Shown here: piece after piece, positions 38,300 through 48,810 of the stretch
Layout: the number at the start of each line of letters is the position of its first letter
Numbering within the stretch: position 1 is the first letter of the stretch
Assembly: GCF_900497695.1 (NCBI RefSeq)
Contig: NZ_UIDD01000001.1
Span: 372,001 to 436,000 of the forward strand
Origin: Pseudomonas wadenswilerensis
GTDB taxonomy: Bacteria > Pseudomonadota > Gammaproteobacteria > Pseudomonadales > Pseudomonadaceae
DNA: 64,000 nucleotides
Direction of reading: 5' to 3'
Position numbers and translations under genes: made by a program
The notes under the pieces: model-generated
Seen by the model: only the letters and a program-made list of their open reading frames with translations
Told to the model about the DNA's origin: nothing
Databases searched by the model: none

Positions 38300-38442
38300 A
38301 ATGCTCAACCAGCGTAATAAGTCGTCAGGCACCAAAACGGATGTGAGCGACAGGTCGGTGAACTGTAAGCACGCCGCGTGTTTTTTGCATCCGCCAGATA
38401 CGGTAGTACAGTTCTCTTTACGAAAATAAGTGGGGAAATGTC

Positions 38443-38844
38443 ATGGCACAAAAGCAGGAAGAGGATGACAAGGTCCGCCTGGACAAATGGCTATGGGCAG
38501 CGCGTTTCTACAAGACCCGGGCGCTGGCCAAGGCGGCCATTGAAAGCGGCAAGGTGCATTGCCGGGGCGAACGGTGCAAGCCGGGCAAAGAGCCGCGGAT
38601 GGGCGATGAGTTCGTGCTGCGCACCGGCTTTGACGAGCGTACGGTAGTGGTCAAGGCGTTGTCGGTGGTGCGTCGTGGCGCGCCGGAAGCTCAGGCGCTG
38701 TATGAAGAGACCGAGCAGAGCATTGCTCGCCGCGAACAAGCCGCTGCCCTGCGCAAGGCCGGCGCTCTGGGTGTCAGCACTGATGGCCGGCCCACCAAGA
38801 AACAGCGGCGCCAGCTGCATCAGTTGCATGACAGCGCAGGTTAA
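38443..38844 (+). CDS. hslR: Heat-shock protein 15 HslR (S4 RNA-binding domain)
   Basis: A 133-residue protein with an S4 domain at residues about 9-70 (VRLDKWLWAARFYKTRALAK, VHCRGERCKPG) and a basic C-terminal tail. Hsp15 binds stalled 50S subunits that carry nascent peptidyl-tRNA and helps recycle them. It is divergent from rimB. Its stop codon shares TTAA with the convergent PAP2 gene. Confidence 0.93.
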   Translation: MAQKQEEDDKVRLDKWLWAARFYKTRALAKAAIESGKVHCRGERCKPGKEPRMGDEFVLRTGFDERTVVVKALSVVRRGAPEAQALYEETEQSIARREQAAALRKAGALGVSTDGRPTKKQRRQLHQLHDSAG

Positions 38845-39644
38845 GCGCGCGGGTTGATCACGTGCAGGCGCCCGAGCAGCGGCAGCCGCACCAGCCACTC
38901 GAACAATGGCGCGCTCAGGCGCATCAGGGTGGCGCTGGCTTTGGCGGCAAATGGGGTATAGCAGCTCCAGCCCAGGGCCAGCACTGCCATCAGCACGCCG
39001 CCGATGTAGTCGTCCTGGCCCCAGTGCGCGCCGGCTACCAGGCGTGGCAACATGAACAGCAGCGCCAGGGCCCAGACCAGTATTTGCTGCAGCAGCTTGC
39101 GGCTGAACAGGCTCATGAACATCGCCCAGATCAGCAGCACCGAGGCATGGTCACCGGGGAAGCTCTGGCTGGAGCGGTCCTTGAGCTCCCATCTGGCTTC
39201 CAGATGCGGGTAGAAGTCGCTCAGGTGGATGGCGTCGCTGAACACCATCGACGGGCTGTTGTGCTGCCAGCCCATGGCGTTCATCCATTTCGAGAACAAC
39301 GCGCGGATCAACAGCAGCAAGACCAGGGTGGCGAAGAAACCAAAGAAGGCCTGGCGCACCTGGCCCGCCTTGAACACCCAGTCGCCGCGGACCAGCAGGC
39401 TGAGCAGGATCAGGCCGACGACGATATCGAACGGACGCAGGCTGCCAACGGTCCAGATGTAACGCCAGGTGCTATTGTCGGCAAGTGGCCGATTGAGCAG
39501 GTGAAACAGCCATTCGTCGAAAGTCAGGCAGAGGATCTGGCCAAAGGGCCATAACCAGAAACACAGTAGGGCAACGGGCAAAACCGTGCAGAGAATCAAA
39601 GGACCCCAAGCCCACCTTGCTTGGAACAGTGAAGAATTGTCCAT
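38841..39644 (-). CDS. PAP2-family membrane phosphatase
   Basis: A 267-residue inner-membrane protein with about six TM segments. The phosphatase motif is present in variant form: KDRSSQSFPGDHAS (usual SGH replaced by PGDH) and PRLVAGAHWGQDDYIGG, which contains the catalytic His and Asp. Such enzymes dephosphorylate lipid carriers or LPS precursors at the periplasmic face. The substrate is not evident. It lies between two heat-shock genes but on the other strand. Confidence 0.82.
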   Translation of the reverse strand: MDNSSLFQARWAWGPLILCTVLPVALLCFWLWPFGQILCLTFDEWLFHLLNRPLADNSTWRYIWTVGSLRPFDIVVGLILLSLLVRGDWVFKAGQVRQAFFGFFATLVLLLLIRALFSKWMNAMGWQHNSPSMVFSDAIHLSDFYPHLEARWELKDRSSQSFPGDHASVLLIWAMFMSLFSRKLLQQILVWALALLFMLPRLVAGAHWGQDDYIGGVLMAVLALGWSCYTPFAAKASATLMRLSAPLFEWLVRLPLLGRLHVINPRA

Positions 39645-39749
39645 AAACTACCTCTTTGCTGCGAACCACGAGTGCACCATTCTGGTGCTCTAGGTCGGGC
39701 TTTATAGGCCCTTGAAATTATTTTGTCATCATTCAGAAAGCCAGAACCC

Positions 39750-40652
39750 ATGTCCGATTTGCCAGATACCGACTACACACAACGCTTCATCTTCGACGAC
39801 CGCGATGTGCGCGGTGAAATGGTCGGGCTGGAGCGCAGCTACGCCGAAGTGCTGGCCAAGCATCCTTACCCGCAGCCTGTCGCCCAACTGCTCGGCGAGC
39901 TGATGGCGGCTGCCGCGCTGCTGGTGGGTACGCTGAAGTTCGATGGTCTGCTGATCCTTCAGGCACAGTCGAGCGGGCCGGTGCCCCTGCTGGCCATCGA
40001 GTGCACCAGCGAGCACGAAATTCGCGGCCTGGCACGCTATGCGGCCGAGCAGATCGAGGATGATGCAACCCTTGCCGACCTGATGCCTGGCGGGCATCTG
40101 GTCCTGACCATCATTCCGGTCAACGGTCAGCGCTACCAGGGCACGGTGGAGCTGGACGGCAAAGACCTGTCGGAGTGTTTCACCAACTATTTCGTCATGT
40201 CCCAGCAGATCAACACCTGCATCTCGCTGGCCGCCGACGGCATTCGAGCCCGTGGCCTGCTGGTGCAGCAGCTGCCTGCCGACCGCCAGAAGGACATCGA
40301 GGAGCGTGAGGAAAGCTGGAACCATGTGAAAGCGCTGGCCAATACGGTGAAAGCCGAGGAACTGCTGGGTCTGGACAACGAAACCGTGCTGCATCGCCTG
40401 TATCACGAGGATGCCGTGCGCCTGTTCGATGTCCAGCCGCTGCATTTCCGCTGCAGCTGCTCGCGTGAGCGCTCCGGTAATGCATTGGTCAGCCTTGGCA
40501 AACATGACGCGCTGGAGCTGATTAACGAACATGGCGGCAAGATCGAAGTCGATTGCCAGTTCTGCAATCAGCGCTATCAATTCGATGCCGCCGATATCGA
40601 GCAATTGTTCGCCGGTGGCGGTGTAGACACGCCGTCAGATACTCGTCACTAA
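39750..40652 (+). CDS. hslO: Redox-regulated chaperone Hsp33 (HslO)
   Basis: A 300-residue Hsp33. The C-terminal zinc-binding and redox-sensing cysteines are visible as CSC near residue 231 and CQFC near 268. Oxidation of these cysteines releases zinc and switches on the holdase activity that protects proteins from bleach or peroxide damage. The ATG at 39750 gives [17 protein letters not shown], which matches the family start; the longer frame opens with TTG. It precedes pckA by 179 bp. Confidence 0.95.
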   Translation: MSDLPDTDYTQRFIFDDRDVRGEMVGLERSYAEVLAKHPYPQPVAQLLGELMAAAALLVGTLKFDGLLILQAQSSGPVPLLAIECTSEHEIRGLARYAAEQIEDDATLADLMPGGHLVLTIIPVNGQRYQGTVELDGKDLSECFTNYFVMSQQINTCISLAADGIRARGLLVQQLPADRQKDIEEREESWNHVKALANTVKAEELLGLDNETVLHRLYHEDAVRLFDVQPLHFRCSCSRERSGNALVSLGKHDALELINEHGGKIEVDCQFCNQRYQFDAADIEQLFAGGGVDTPSDTRH

Positions 40653-40731
40653 AACGTTTCATCACAGGTAAATCTCCTGTCTAACGCCGGAAACACGCCG
40701 TTCTGACAGGAGGGCCCTACTTTTTTTGGGC

Positions 40732-40745
40732 GTTTCTGGCATAAT
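40732..40745 (+). promoter_or_regulatory. Candidate extended -10 promoter of pckA
   Basis: TGGCATAAT at 40737-40745 fits an extended -10 element (TGn plus a near-consensus hexamer). A good -35 is not evident at 17 bp spacing. It lies 87 bp upstream of the pckA start. Confidence 0.35.
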
Positions 40746-40762
40746 CCGGCCACTTTTTTCGC

Positions 40763-40789
40763 TGTAGTAGTTTGGAAAGATCTACTACA
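40763..40789 (+). promoter_or_regulatory. Leader hairpin with GGA loop in the pckA 5' region
   Basis: TGTAGTAG and CTACTACA form a perfect 8-bp stem enclosing TTTGGAAAGAT. A GGA exposed in a hairpin loop is the core recognition feature of RsmA/CsrA proteins. If transcribed from the candidate promoter just upstream, it would be in the pckA mRNA leader, 42 nt before the start codon. Confidence 0.45.
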
Positions 40790-40831
40790 AAACGTTTGGA
40801 GCACTCGGCCGCAGGCCGGATGGGGAATCTC

Positions 40832-42373
40832 ATGACGCAAGCCAACAACACCGTCTACACCGACCTGAGCGTCGATGAGCTGGTCAAAGAAGCGCTGAAC
40901 CGCGGTGAAGGCGAGCTGGCCGACACTGGCGCGCTGGTCGTGAAAACCGGTCACCGCACCGGTCGTTCGCCAGTGGATCGTTTCATCGTCGAAGAGCCGT
41001 CCACTCAGGACGCCATCGCCTGGGGCCCGATCAACCGCAAGTTCCCGGCCGACAAGTTCGATGCCCTGTGGGACCGCGTCGAGGCGTTCAACAACGCCCA
41101 GGAACACTTCGTTTCCTACGTTCACGTAGGTGCAGCCGCCGATCACTACCTGCCGGTCAAGATGACCACCCAGACCGCCTGGCAGAACCTGTTCGGCCGT
41201 TGCCTGTTCATCAACCCGCAGCAGTACAACCCTGCTGGCCGTGATGAGTGGCAAGTACTCAACGTTGCCAACTTCGAGTGCGTGCCTGAGCGTGACGGCA
41301 CCAACTCCGATGGTTGCGTGATCCTCAACTTCGCCCAGAAGAAAGTGCTGATCGCCGGTATGCGTTACGCCGGTGAAATGAAGAAAGCCATGTTCTCGGT
41401 GCAGAACTTCCTGCTGCCGGCTGCCGACGTGCTGCCAATGCACTGCGCCGCCAACATCGGCGAAGAGGGCGACGTGACCCTGTTCTTCGGTCTGTCGGGT
41501 ACCGGCAAGACCACCCTGTCGGCTGACGAAAGCCGTTACCTGATCGGCGACGACGAGCACGGTTGGGGCGAAGGCGTTGTCTTCAACATCGAAGGCGGCT
41601 GCTACGCCAAGTGCATCGACCTGTCCGAGAAGAACGAGCCGGTCATCTGGAAAGCCATCAAGCACGGCGCGGTACTGGAGAACGTCGTCATCGACGACGC
41701 CAAGCACGCCGACTACGCCGATGTCAGCCTGACTCAGAACAGCCGCGCCGCCTACCCGCTGGAGCACGTTGCCAAGCGTTCCGAGAAAAACCTCGGTGGC
41801 GAGCCTAACGCGGTCATCTTCCTGACCTGCGACCTGACCGGCGTGCTGCCGCCAGTGTCGATCCTCAACGAAGAACAAGCGGCCTATCACTTCCTGTCCG
41901 GCTACACCGCACTGGTGGGCTCGACCGAAATGGGTTCGGGCAGCGGCATCAAGTCGACCTTCTCCACCTGCTTCGGCGCACCGTTCTTCCCGCGTCCGGC
42001 TGGCGAGTACGCTGAACTGCTGATCAAGCGTATCCGCGGCTTCGGCTCCAAGGTCTACCTGGTCAACACCGGCTGGACCGGCGGTGGCTACGGCGTTGGC
42101 AAGCGCTTCAACATTCCGACCACCCGCGCGGTGATCGCAGCGATCCAGAGCGGCGCCCTGATCGGCACCGAAACCGAACACCTGGACATCATCAACGTCG
42201 ACGTGCCACTGGCCGTGCCGGGCGTTGAAACCAACCTGCTCAACCCACGCAACACCTGGGCTGACAAGGCTGCTTACGATGAAGCTGCAAAAGCCCTGGC
42301 TGGCCTGTTCATCGAAAACTTCAAGAAGTTCGAAGTTTCCGACGCCATCAAGGCTGCTGGCCCACAGCTGTAA
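40832..42373 (+). CDS. pckA: ATP-dependent phosphoenolpyruvate carboxykinase PckA
   Basis: A 513-residue ATP-type PEPCK. The kinase P-loop GLSGTGKTT (residues 220-228) is followed by the metal-binding [19 protein letters not shown]. It converts oxaloacetate to PEP, the entry step of gluconeogenesis during growth on organic acids. The ATG at 40832 was chosen because GGGGA lies at SD distance and [18 protein letters not shown] is the usual N-terminus. A strong terminator follows. A GGA-loop hairpin in the leader may add post-transcriptional control. Confidence 0.96.
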   Translation: MTQANNTVYTDLSVDELVKEALNRGEGELADTGALVVKTGHRTGRSPVDRFIVEEPSTQDAIAWGPINRKFPADKFDALWDRVEAFNNAQEHFVSYVHVGAAADHYLPVKMTTQTAWQNLFGRCLFINPQQYNPAGRDEWQVLNVANFECVPERDGTNSDGCVILNFAQKKVLIAGMRYAGEMKKAMFSVQNFLLPAADVLPMHCAANIGEEGDVTLFFGLSGTGKTTLSADESRYLIGDDEHGWGEGVVFNIEGGCYAKCIDLSEKNEPVIWKAIKHGAVLENVVIDDAKHADYADVSLTQNSRAAYPLEHVAKRSEKNLGGEPNAVIFLTCDLTGVLPPVSILNEEQAAYHFLSGYTALVGSTEMGSGSGIKSTFSTCFGAPFFPRPAGEYAELLIKRIRGFGSKVYLVNTGWTGGGYGVGKRFNIPTTRAVIAAIQSGALIGTETEHLDIINVDVPLAVPGVETNLLNPRNTWADKAAYDEAAKALAGLFIENFKKFEVSDAIKAAGPQL

Positions 42374-42393
42374 GCTGAAGCCCGCGTAAACAA

Positions 42394-42419
42394 AAAACCG
42401 CCCTCATGGGCGGTTTTTT
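42394..42419 (+). terminator. Rho-independent terminator after pckA
   Basis: AAACCGCCC-TCAT-GGGCGGTTT with T6 following, 20 bp past the stop. The preceding A-run makes it likely to work in both directions. Confidence 0.92.
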
Positions 42420-42440
42420 GCTTTCCGGTCCAACGAATCT

Positions 42441-42510
42441 CTTGTGGGAGGGGGCTTGCCCGAATGATGATCAATTGGTGCTTGATCGCGGGGCAAGCCC
42501 GCTCCTACAG
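42441..42510. repeat. REP pair, family 2, left copy degenerate
   Basis: The right copy ATCGCGGGGCAAGCCCGCTC plus CTACA at 42485-42510 is good. The left copy near 42443-42462 (TGTGGGAGGGGGCTTGCCCG) has lost most of its stem. Both lie between pckA and the thioesterase gene. Confidence 0.75.
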
Positions 42511-42539
42511 TTATGAGCCATCCAATACTCAGGCCCACC

Positions 42540-42968
42540 ATGTCCGAACTCCCTCAGCGCCAAGCCTATCCCCACCTGCACCCGATCCTCAGCCGCTGGC
42601 AGGACAGCGACCTCAATGGCCATATAGCCGGTGCCACGGTTTACGCCTACTTCGACACGGCGATCCAGGCGTACCTGCTGCAACAGGCCGGGCTGGACCT
42701 GCAGGAAGGCGAGGTCGCCGGCTTCGTGGTCAGCTCGGCGGCGGACTTCTTCGCCTTGCCGGCCTTCCCCGACACCCTTGAGGTCGGCCTGCGGGTGGCG
42801 CGCCTGGCAGGCAGTTCGGTGGAGTACCAGTTGGCGTTGTTTCGGGTCGAGGACGGGCAACCCTGCGCGGCCGGCAAAGTGGTACAGGTGTTCGTCGAGC
42901 GCAGCTCAGGCCGGCCGGCGCAGTTACCGGCCACGCTGCTGGCGGCGCTGGAGCGCTTGCAAGGCTGA
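42540..42968 (+). CDS. 4HBT-type acyl-CoA thioesterase
   Basis: A 142-residue hotdog-fold protein with the YbgC-like signature SRWQDSDLNGHIAGATVYAYFDTA, where the aspartate and histidine of the WxDxDxxGHV-type motif are recognisable. It probably hydrolyses an acyl-CoA. The ATG at 42540 (MSELPQRQAYPHL) is preferred over one nine codons earlier that overlaps the REP edge. It is convergent with the response-regulator gene, 6 bp apart. Confidence 0.84.
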   Translation: MSELPQRQAYPHLHPILSRWQDSDLNGHIAGATVYAYFDTAIQAYLLQQAGLDLQEGEVAGFVVSSAADFFALPAFPDTLEVGLRVARLAGSSVEYQLALFRVEDGQPCAAGKVVQVFVERSSGRPAQLPATLLAALERLQG

Positions 42969-42974
42969 GGCCAC

Positions 42975-43631
42975 TCAATCGTTGAGGCGGATGATCCCTT
43001 CGCGTACGGCGAACAGCACCAGGCCCGGTACGTCGTGAATCTGCAGGCGGTGCATGATTTGCGAGCGATGCGCCTCGATGGTCTTCACGCTCAGGCCGAG
43101 GCCGTCGGCAATCGAGCGGGTCGATTCACCGCGGGCGATCAGCCGCAGGATTTCCAGCTGGCGTGCGGTGAGCTGCATCGTGGTGCTGCCGCTGGGGCGC
43201 TTGCGGCTGTGTTTCACCGCCTGGCCAATGACCATCGGCAGCACCGCTGAGGACAGGTACTGGCCGCCGTTCTTCAGGGCCTGCAAGGCCTGCTCCAGCT
43301 CCAGTACGGTGGCGCTCTTGAGCAGGAAACCATGGGCACCCAATTGCAGGCAGCGCATGACGAAGTCCAGCTCCGAGCGCGACGAAAGCATCAGCACGTG
43401 GCTGGACGGCACGCGCAGGAACAGCTCGCGCAGAATCTGCTCGCTGTCGAGGGTGTCGGCGGTCATGTCCAGCAGGATGATGTCGGGCTTGAGTTTCTCG
43501 GCCAGGGCGACAGCGGTCATGCCATCGCCTGCGTCACCGACTACGGCGTATTGTTTTTTTTGTTCGAGCAGCGCTCGCAGGCCCGCTCGAAAGAGCGGCG
43601 AGTCATCGGCAAGTAGTATTCGGCAAAGCAT
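42975..43631 (-). CDS. LuxR/NarL-type response regulator
   Basis: A 218-residue regulator. The receiver domain spans residues 1-120 with phospho-acceptor D55 (IILLDMTADT); K105 in the usual position follows in HGFLLKSATV. The C-terminal LuxR HTH reads LTARQLEILRLIARGESTR and LSVKTIEAHRSQIMHRL. The ATG at 43631 starts directly at the receiver domain. No sensor kinase gene is adjacent, so it is an orphan regulator. The neighbouring CheR-like gene is on the same strand, 121 bp upstream, and may be functionally related. Targets unknown. Confidence 0.88.
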   Translation of the reverse strand: MLCRILLADDSPLFRAGLRALLEQKKQYAVVGDAGDGMTAVALAEKLKPDIILLDMTADTLDSEQILRELFLRVPSSHVLMLSSRSELDFVMRCLQLGAHGFLLKSATVLELEQALQALKNGGQYLSSAVLPMVIGQAVKHSRKRPSGSTTMQLTARQLEILRLIARGESTRSIADGLGLSVKTIEAHRSQIMHRLQIHDVPGLVLFAVREGIIRLND

Positions 43632-43752
43632 GGGTTCGAGCCTGTTTCGCAAAAGAAGAGGGGCGGCAGGTTTGCTCGGTCCGGATGAGCGCTGCCGCGT
43701 GGTGGCGCGATCAGTATCGGGGGCCTGCCGCAGGTCCCGGCAGCGCAGGCCA

Positions 43753-44565
43753 TCATAGGCGTTCGAACACCGAGGGCAGGATCGGCCGCAAGGGCAGGTC
43801 AAGCCCGTGGATGCTCTCGCTATGCCCGATCAGCAGCAGGCCGCCCGGGCGCAGGCAGGCCAGCAGGCGATGAACCACGCGCTGCTTCTCATCCTGACTG
43901 AAATAGGCCAGCAGATTGCGCAGAAAAATCACATCGAACAGCCCCAGGTCGCCAGCCAGAGGCTGGATCAGGTTGATCTGGCGAAACGTCAAGCGCTCCC
44001 GCAAGGACGCAGCCATGCGCATGCGCCCGGCCATCTCGCCGACGCCACACAGGCAGTAACGTTGCAACCAGCCTTCAGGAAAATAACGGGCCTGGGTAAC
44101 CTCGTAGATGCCTTCGGCTGCCTGCTGTAGCAGGTTGGGGCTGACGTCGCTGGCCAGAACGCTCCAGTCATCGTTTGCGGCGTGTTCGCTGGCCACCATG
44201 GCCAAGCTGTAGGCTTCTTCGCCAGAGGCGCAGGCCGCGCTCCAGAGCCTTAGCGGCCGCGGTATGTCGCGCAGCCACTGGGCGAGGAATTCGAAATGGC
44301 GATGTTCGCGGAAGAAGTAGCTGTCGCGGGCGATCAACAGGTCTAGCACCCGCTGCTGTTCCTGCTGCTGATCAGGCTGTTCGATCAACTGCAGGTACTG
44401 CTCGAAGGCGCTCAGTTGCAGATGCCGCAGGCGCTTTCCCAGGCGCGCAGCCACGGCGGCCCGGCGGTCGGCGGCGAGGAACACGCCAGTGCGCTGGCTG
44501 ACCAGGGTGCGAAAGCGCAGGAACTGGGCTTCGCTCAGCAACGGAGGGCGGCTGCTGGCAGGCAT
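43753..44565 (-). CDS. CheR-type protein methyltransferase, outside a chemotaxis cluster
   Basis: A 270-residue CheR-like enzyme. The N-terminal helical domain (about 12-70) is followed by the SAM-binding domain with LWSAACASGEEAYSLAM near residue 105, and the C-terminal block DVIFLRNLLAYF, which corresponds to the NVLIYF motif of CheR. These enzymes methylate glutamates of chemoreceptors. No receptor, CheB or CheA gene is nearby and no TPR extension is present. The ATG at 44565 follows the SD GAGGGGAG. It may serve a distant signalling array. Confidence 0.85.
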   Translation of the reverse strand: MPASSRPPLLSEAQFLRFRTLVSQRTGVFLAADRRAAVAARLGKRLRHLQLSAFEQYLQLIEQPDQQQEQQRVLDLLIARDSYFFREHRHFEFLAQWLRDIPRPLRLWSAACASGEEAYSLAMVASEHAANDDWSVLASDVSPNLLQQAAEGIYEVTQARYFPEGWLQRYCLCGVGEMAGRMRMAASLRERLTFRQINLIQPLAGDLGLFDVIFLRNLLAYFSQDEKQRVVHRLLACLRPGGLLLIGHSESIHGLDLPLRPILPSVFERL

Positions 44566-44852
44566 CTCACTCCCCTCGTGCAATGGGCAATCGGGCCGTC
44601 TTTGCGTGATAGATGCGCATTCCCTGCGTCCATTGGCTGATTGGGAACGGCCGATGATAGCTACTGGCTATATTCGCCAGAATCGGGGTTGCCCCTAGGT
44701 CGCGGGTGAGTAGCAAGGAGGAGGGAATGTAGAACCTGCCTGGAGTGGCCGGAGGATTGGCCTGCAGGGCTTGATCGGTAACGCGCGGGGTATTGTAGCG
44801 ATCCCTGCCCGTGAGGGCAGGGTCTAGGAGTTTGGCTTAAGCCCGAAAGGGC
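44566..44852. other. Intergenic region with two hairpins
   Basis: This 287-bp stretch holds the hairpins CCCTGCCC-GTGA-GGGCAGGG (44803-44822) and TAAGCCC-GAAA-GGGCTTA (44838-44855, overlapping the stop codon of the glycine-zipper gene). Neither has a T-tract. Several GGA triplets occur at 44719-44755. No credible ORF was found. Confidence 0.5.
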
Positions 44853-45329
44853 TTAGCGGTGACGCCAGTGCTTTTTGTGCTTGCGGTGGCCGTAGTGGTG
44901 GCCACGGTCGTAATAACGACGGTCATCGTAGCCGCGGCGGTAGCGGCGGTCATCGCGGTCGTCTTCATCGGCCTTGTTGCCCATGTAGTTACCCAGTGCG
45001 CCACCGGCGCCACCACCTGCGGCCGCACCGATGTAGCTGCCAGTGGTACCGCCCATGCTGCGGCCGACCACGTTACCGCCGGCTGCGCCCAGGGCACCAC
45101 CGATTGCGGCTTCACCACGCTGGCGCTTGTCGGCACCAACCGCACTGCCGGCCGCGCCGCCCAGGCCGGCACCGATTGCACCGCCAGTGCTGCCGCCGAT
45201 GGATTGACCGACCACTGAGCCGAGTACCCCACCCAATGCGCCGCCAATACCGGCTTCGGTGGTGCCACCTGCCGAGGCAACGCCGCTGAGCAGGCCGAGA
45301 GACAACAACAGAATCGAGGAGTACTTCAT
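44853..45329 (-). CDS. Secreted glycine-zipper protein with basic His/Arg/Tyr tail
   Basis: A 158-residue protein with a signal peptide (1-20, ending GVASA). Residues about 25-110 are glycine-zipper repeats (AGIGGALGGVLGSVVGQSIG type), which usually form membrane-inserted helices. The last roughly 45 residues are rich in Asp, Arg, Tyr and then His and Lys (DRGHHYGHRKHKKHWRHR). The tail could bind metal, nucleic acid or LPS. The ATG at 45329 was chosen because it opens the signal peptide. The function is unknown; the closest annotations are YMGG-like Gly-zipper proteins. Confidence 0.82.
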   Translation of the reverse strand: MKYSSILLLSLGLLSGVASAGGTTEAGIGGALGGVLGSVVGQSIGGSTGGAIGAGLGGAAGSAVGADKRQRGEAAIGGALGAAGGNVVGRSMGGTTGSYIGAAAGGGAGGALGNYMGNKADEDDRDDRRYRRGYDDRRYYDRGHHYGHRKHKKHWRHR

Positions 45330-45489
45330 CAAGAAAGCCTCATAGGGATGACGAGGCGATCCTGAGGCTGGAGAGGGGGGCTGGCAAACGAAATCCGACG
45401 AGTAACACGAGTTGTACACAATTTTCTAAGTTACTGTTTTCACTGTGAAACTTTATCGTTTTTCGCTTGTCTGAGTTTACTTGGAACGA

Positions 45490-45519
45490 GGCCCCGACAG
45501 TGATGTCAGGGCCTTTTTT
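45490..45519 (+). terminator. Plus-strand terminator without an annotated plus-strand gene
   Basis: GGCCCCGACA and TGTCAGGGCC pair over 10 positions with one mismatch around a GTGA loop, followed by T6 on the plus strand. The nearest genes on both sides are on the minus strand, so it may end an unannotated small RNA from within 45330-45520. Confidence 0.6.
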
Positions 45520-45542
45520 GTGCCTGTCTGCCGCCGATTCTG

Positions 45543-47875
<2,333 letters not shown>

Positions 47876-47879
<4 letters not shown>

Positions 47880-48715
47880 GTTCTGTTCTCCCGCACGGGG
47901 CTGAACACCCGTGGCGCGCTGTGTTTGGGCAGGTGAATAAGATTGAGGTTGTGCCGCCGCGCCCACTGCAGGGCCAGGCCGGTGGGTGAGGACAGGCTGA
48001 CCAGGGTCTGGATGCCGGCGCGCAAAACCTTCTGGATCAGTTCCAGGCTGCAGCGGCTGGTAACGATAGCCAAGCCACCGTCGAGGCTGATGTGCTGGCG
48101 CACCAGGGCACCGATCAACTTGTCGAGGGCGTTGTGCCGGCCGATATCTTCACGGCCCAGCAGGATCTCGCCCTGATTGTTCATGAACAGCGCCGCATGC
48201 ACCGCGCCGCAATGCTGGCCCAGGGGCTGGAAAGCATCCATGCGCTGGCGCAGGCCTTCAAGCCAGCGCGCTGGCGGCAGCGGCGCGCCGGGCAGCACGG
48301 CTAGGTCGGGCAGTGCCTGCTCCACCGCTTCTACACCGCACAGGCCACAGCCGCTGGTACCGGCCAGTTGCCGGCGCTGGGTCTTGAGGTTCCAGAAGGC
48401 GCGGTTGGCGATCTCGACGTCGGCATGCACGGCCGAACCCTTGCTGGTGAACTTGACGTCGTAGATCTCGTTGGCCGAGGCAATGATGCCGCTGCCGATG
48501 CTGAAACCGACGATAAAGTCTTCCAGGTCAGTGGGGCTGACCAGCATCACCGCCTGGCTGATGCCGTTATAGGCGATCGCCAGGGCGACTTCTTCGGCCA
48601 GTGCGGTGTGCGCCTGGCTGTCGTCGGTAAGGTGGCAGTAGTCGTAGGTGTTGCTGGCCGCGGGCGCAGTCACAAGCGGGGTGGACGCCGCACAGGCCGG
48701 GGGTTTAGTGCTCAT
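47876..48715 (-). CDS. fdhD: Formate dehydrogenase accessory sulfurtransferase FdhD
   Basis: A 279-residue FdhD with the sulfur-relay motif CGLCG (within GTSGCGLCGVEAVEQ) near residue 123. FdhD transfers sulfur from IscS to the molybdenum cofactor and so activates formate dehydrogenases. The 4-bp GTGA overlap with the molybdopterin oxidoreductase implies that this enzyme is its client. A short N-terminal extension of about 25 residues precedes the conserved part. A LysR gene lies just upstream on the same strand. Confidence 0.93.
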
Positions 48716-48769
48716 CAGCAGAGGTACCGGCGGCTGTTCAGCTTTAAGCCTAGGCTTGCGCTCGGGTAT

Positions 48770-48803
48770 CGTCTAATCGCTAATGCTGATGCGTTGATAG
48801 ACG
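48770..48803. promoter_or_regulatory. Imperfect dyad upstream of fdhD
   Basis: CGTCTAATCGC at 48770-48780 is mirrored by GCGTTGATAGACG at 48791-48803, with 10 nt between. It lies 55-88 bp upstream of the fdhD start and 7 bp after the LysR stop. It fits the size of a LysR-type operator, but the assignment is inference. Confidence 0.35.
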
Positions 48804-48810
48804 GCGTCGA

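Noticed and set aside
40649-42181. A 510-codon minus-strand ORF opposite pckA
   Set aside because: It is antisense to a highly conserved PEPCK gene and would run through the pckA promoter; no protein family is recognisable.
44710-44830. Several GGA triplets and a GC-rich hairpin, considered as an RsmX/Y/Z-like small RNA
   Set aside because: The GGA triplets are not placed in hairpin loops in the way of Rsm sRNAs, and no T-tract terminator follows on either strand.
45490-45519. Reading the hairpin as terminator of the molybdopterin oxidoreductase gene
   Set aside because: That gene is on the minus strand and the T-tract is on the plus-strand 3' side, so orientation is wrong for it.
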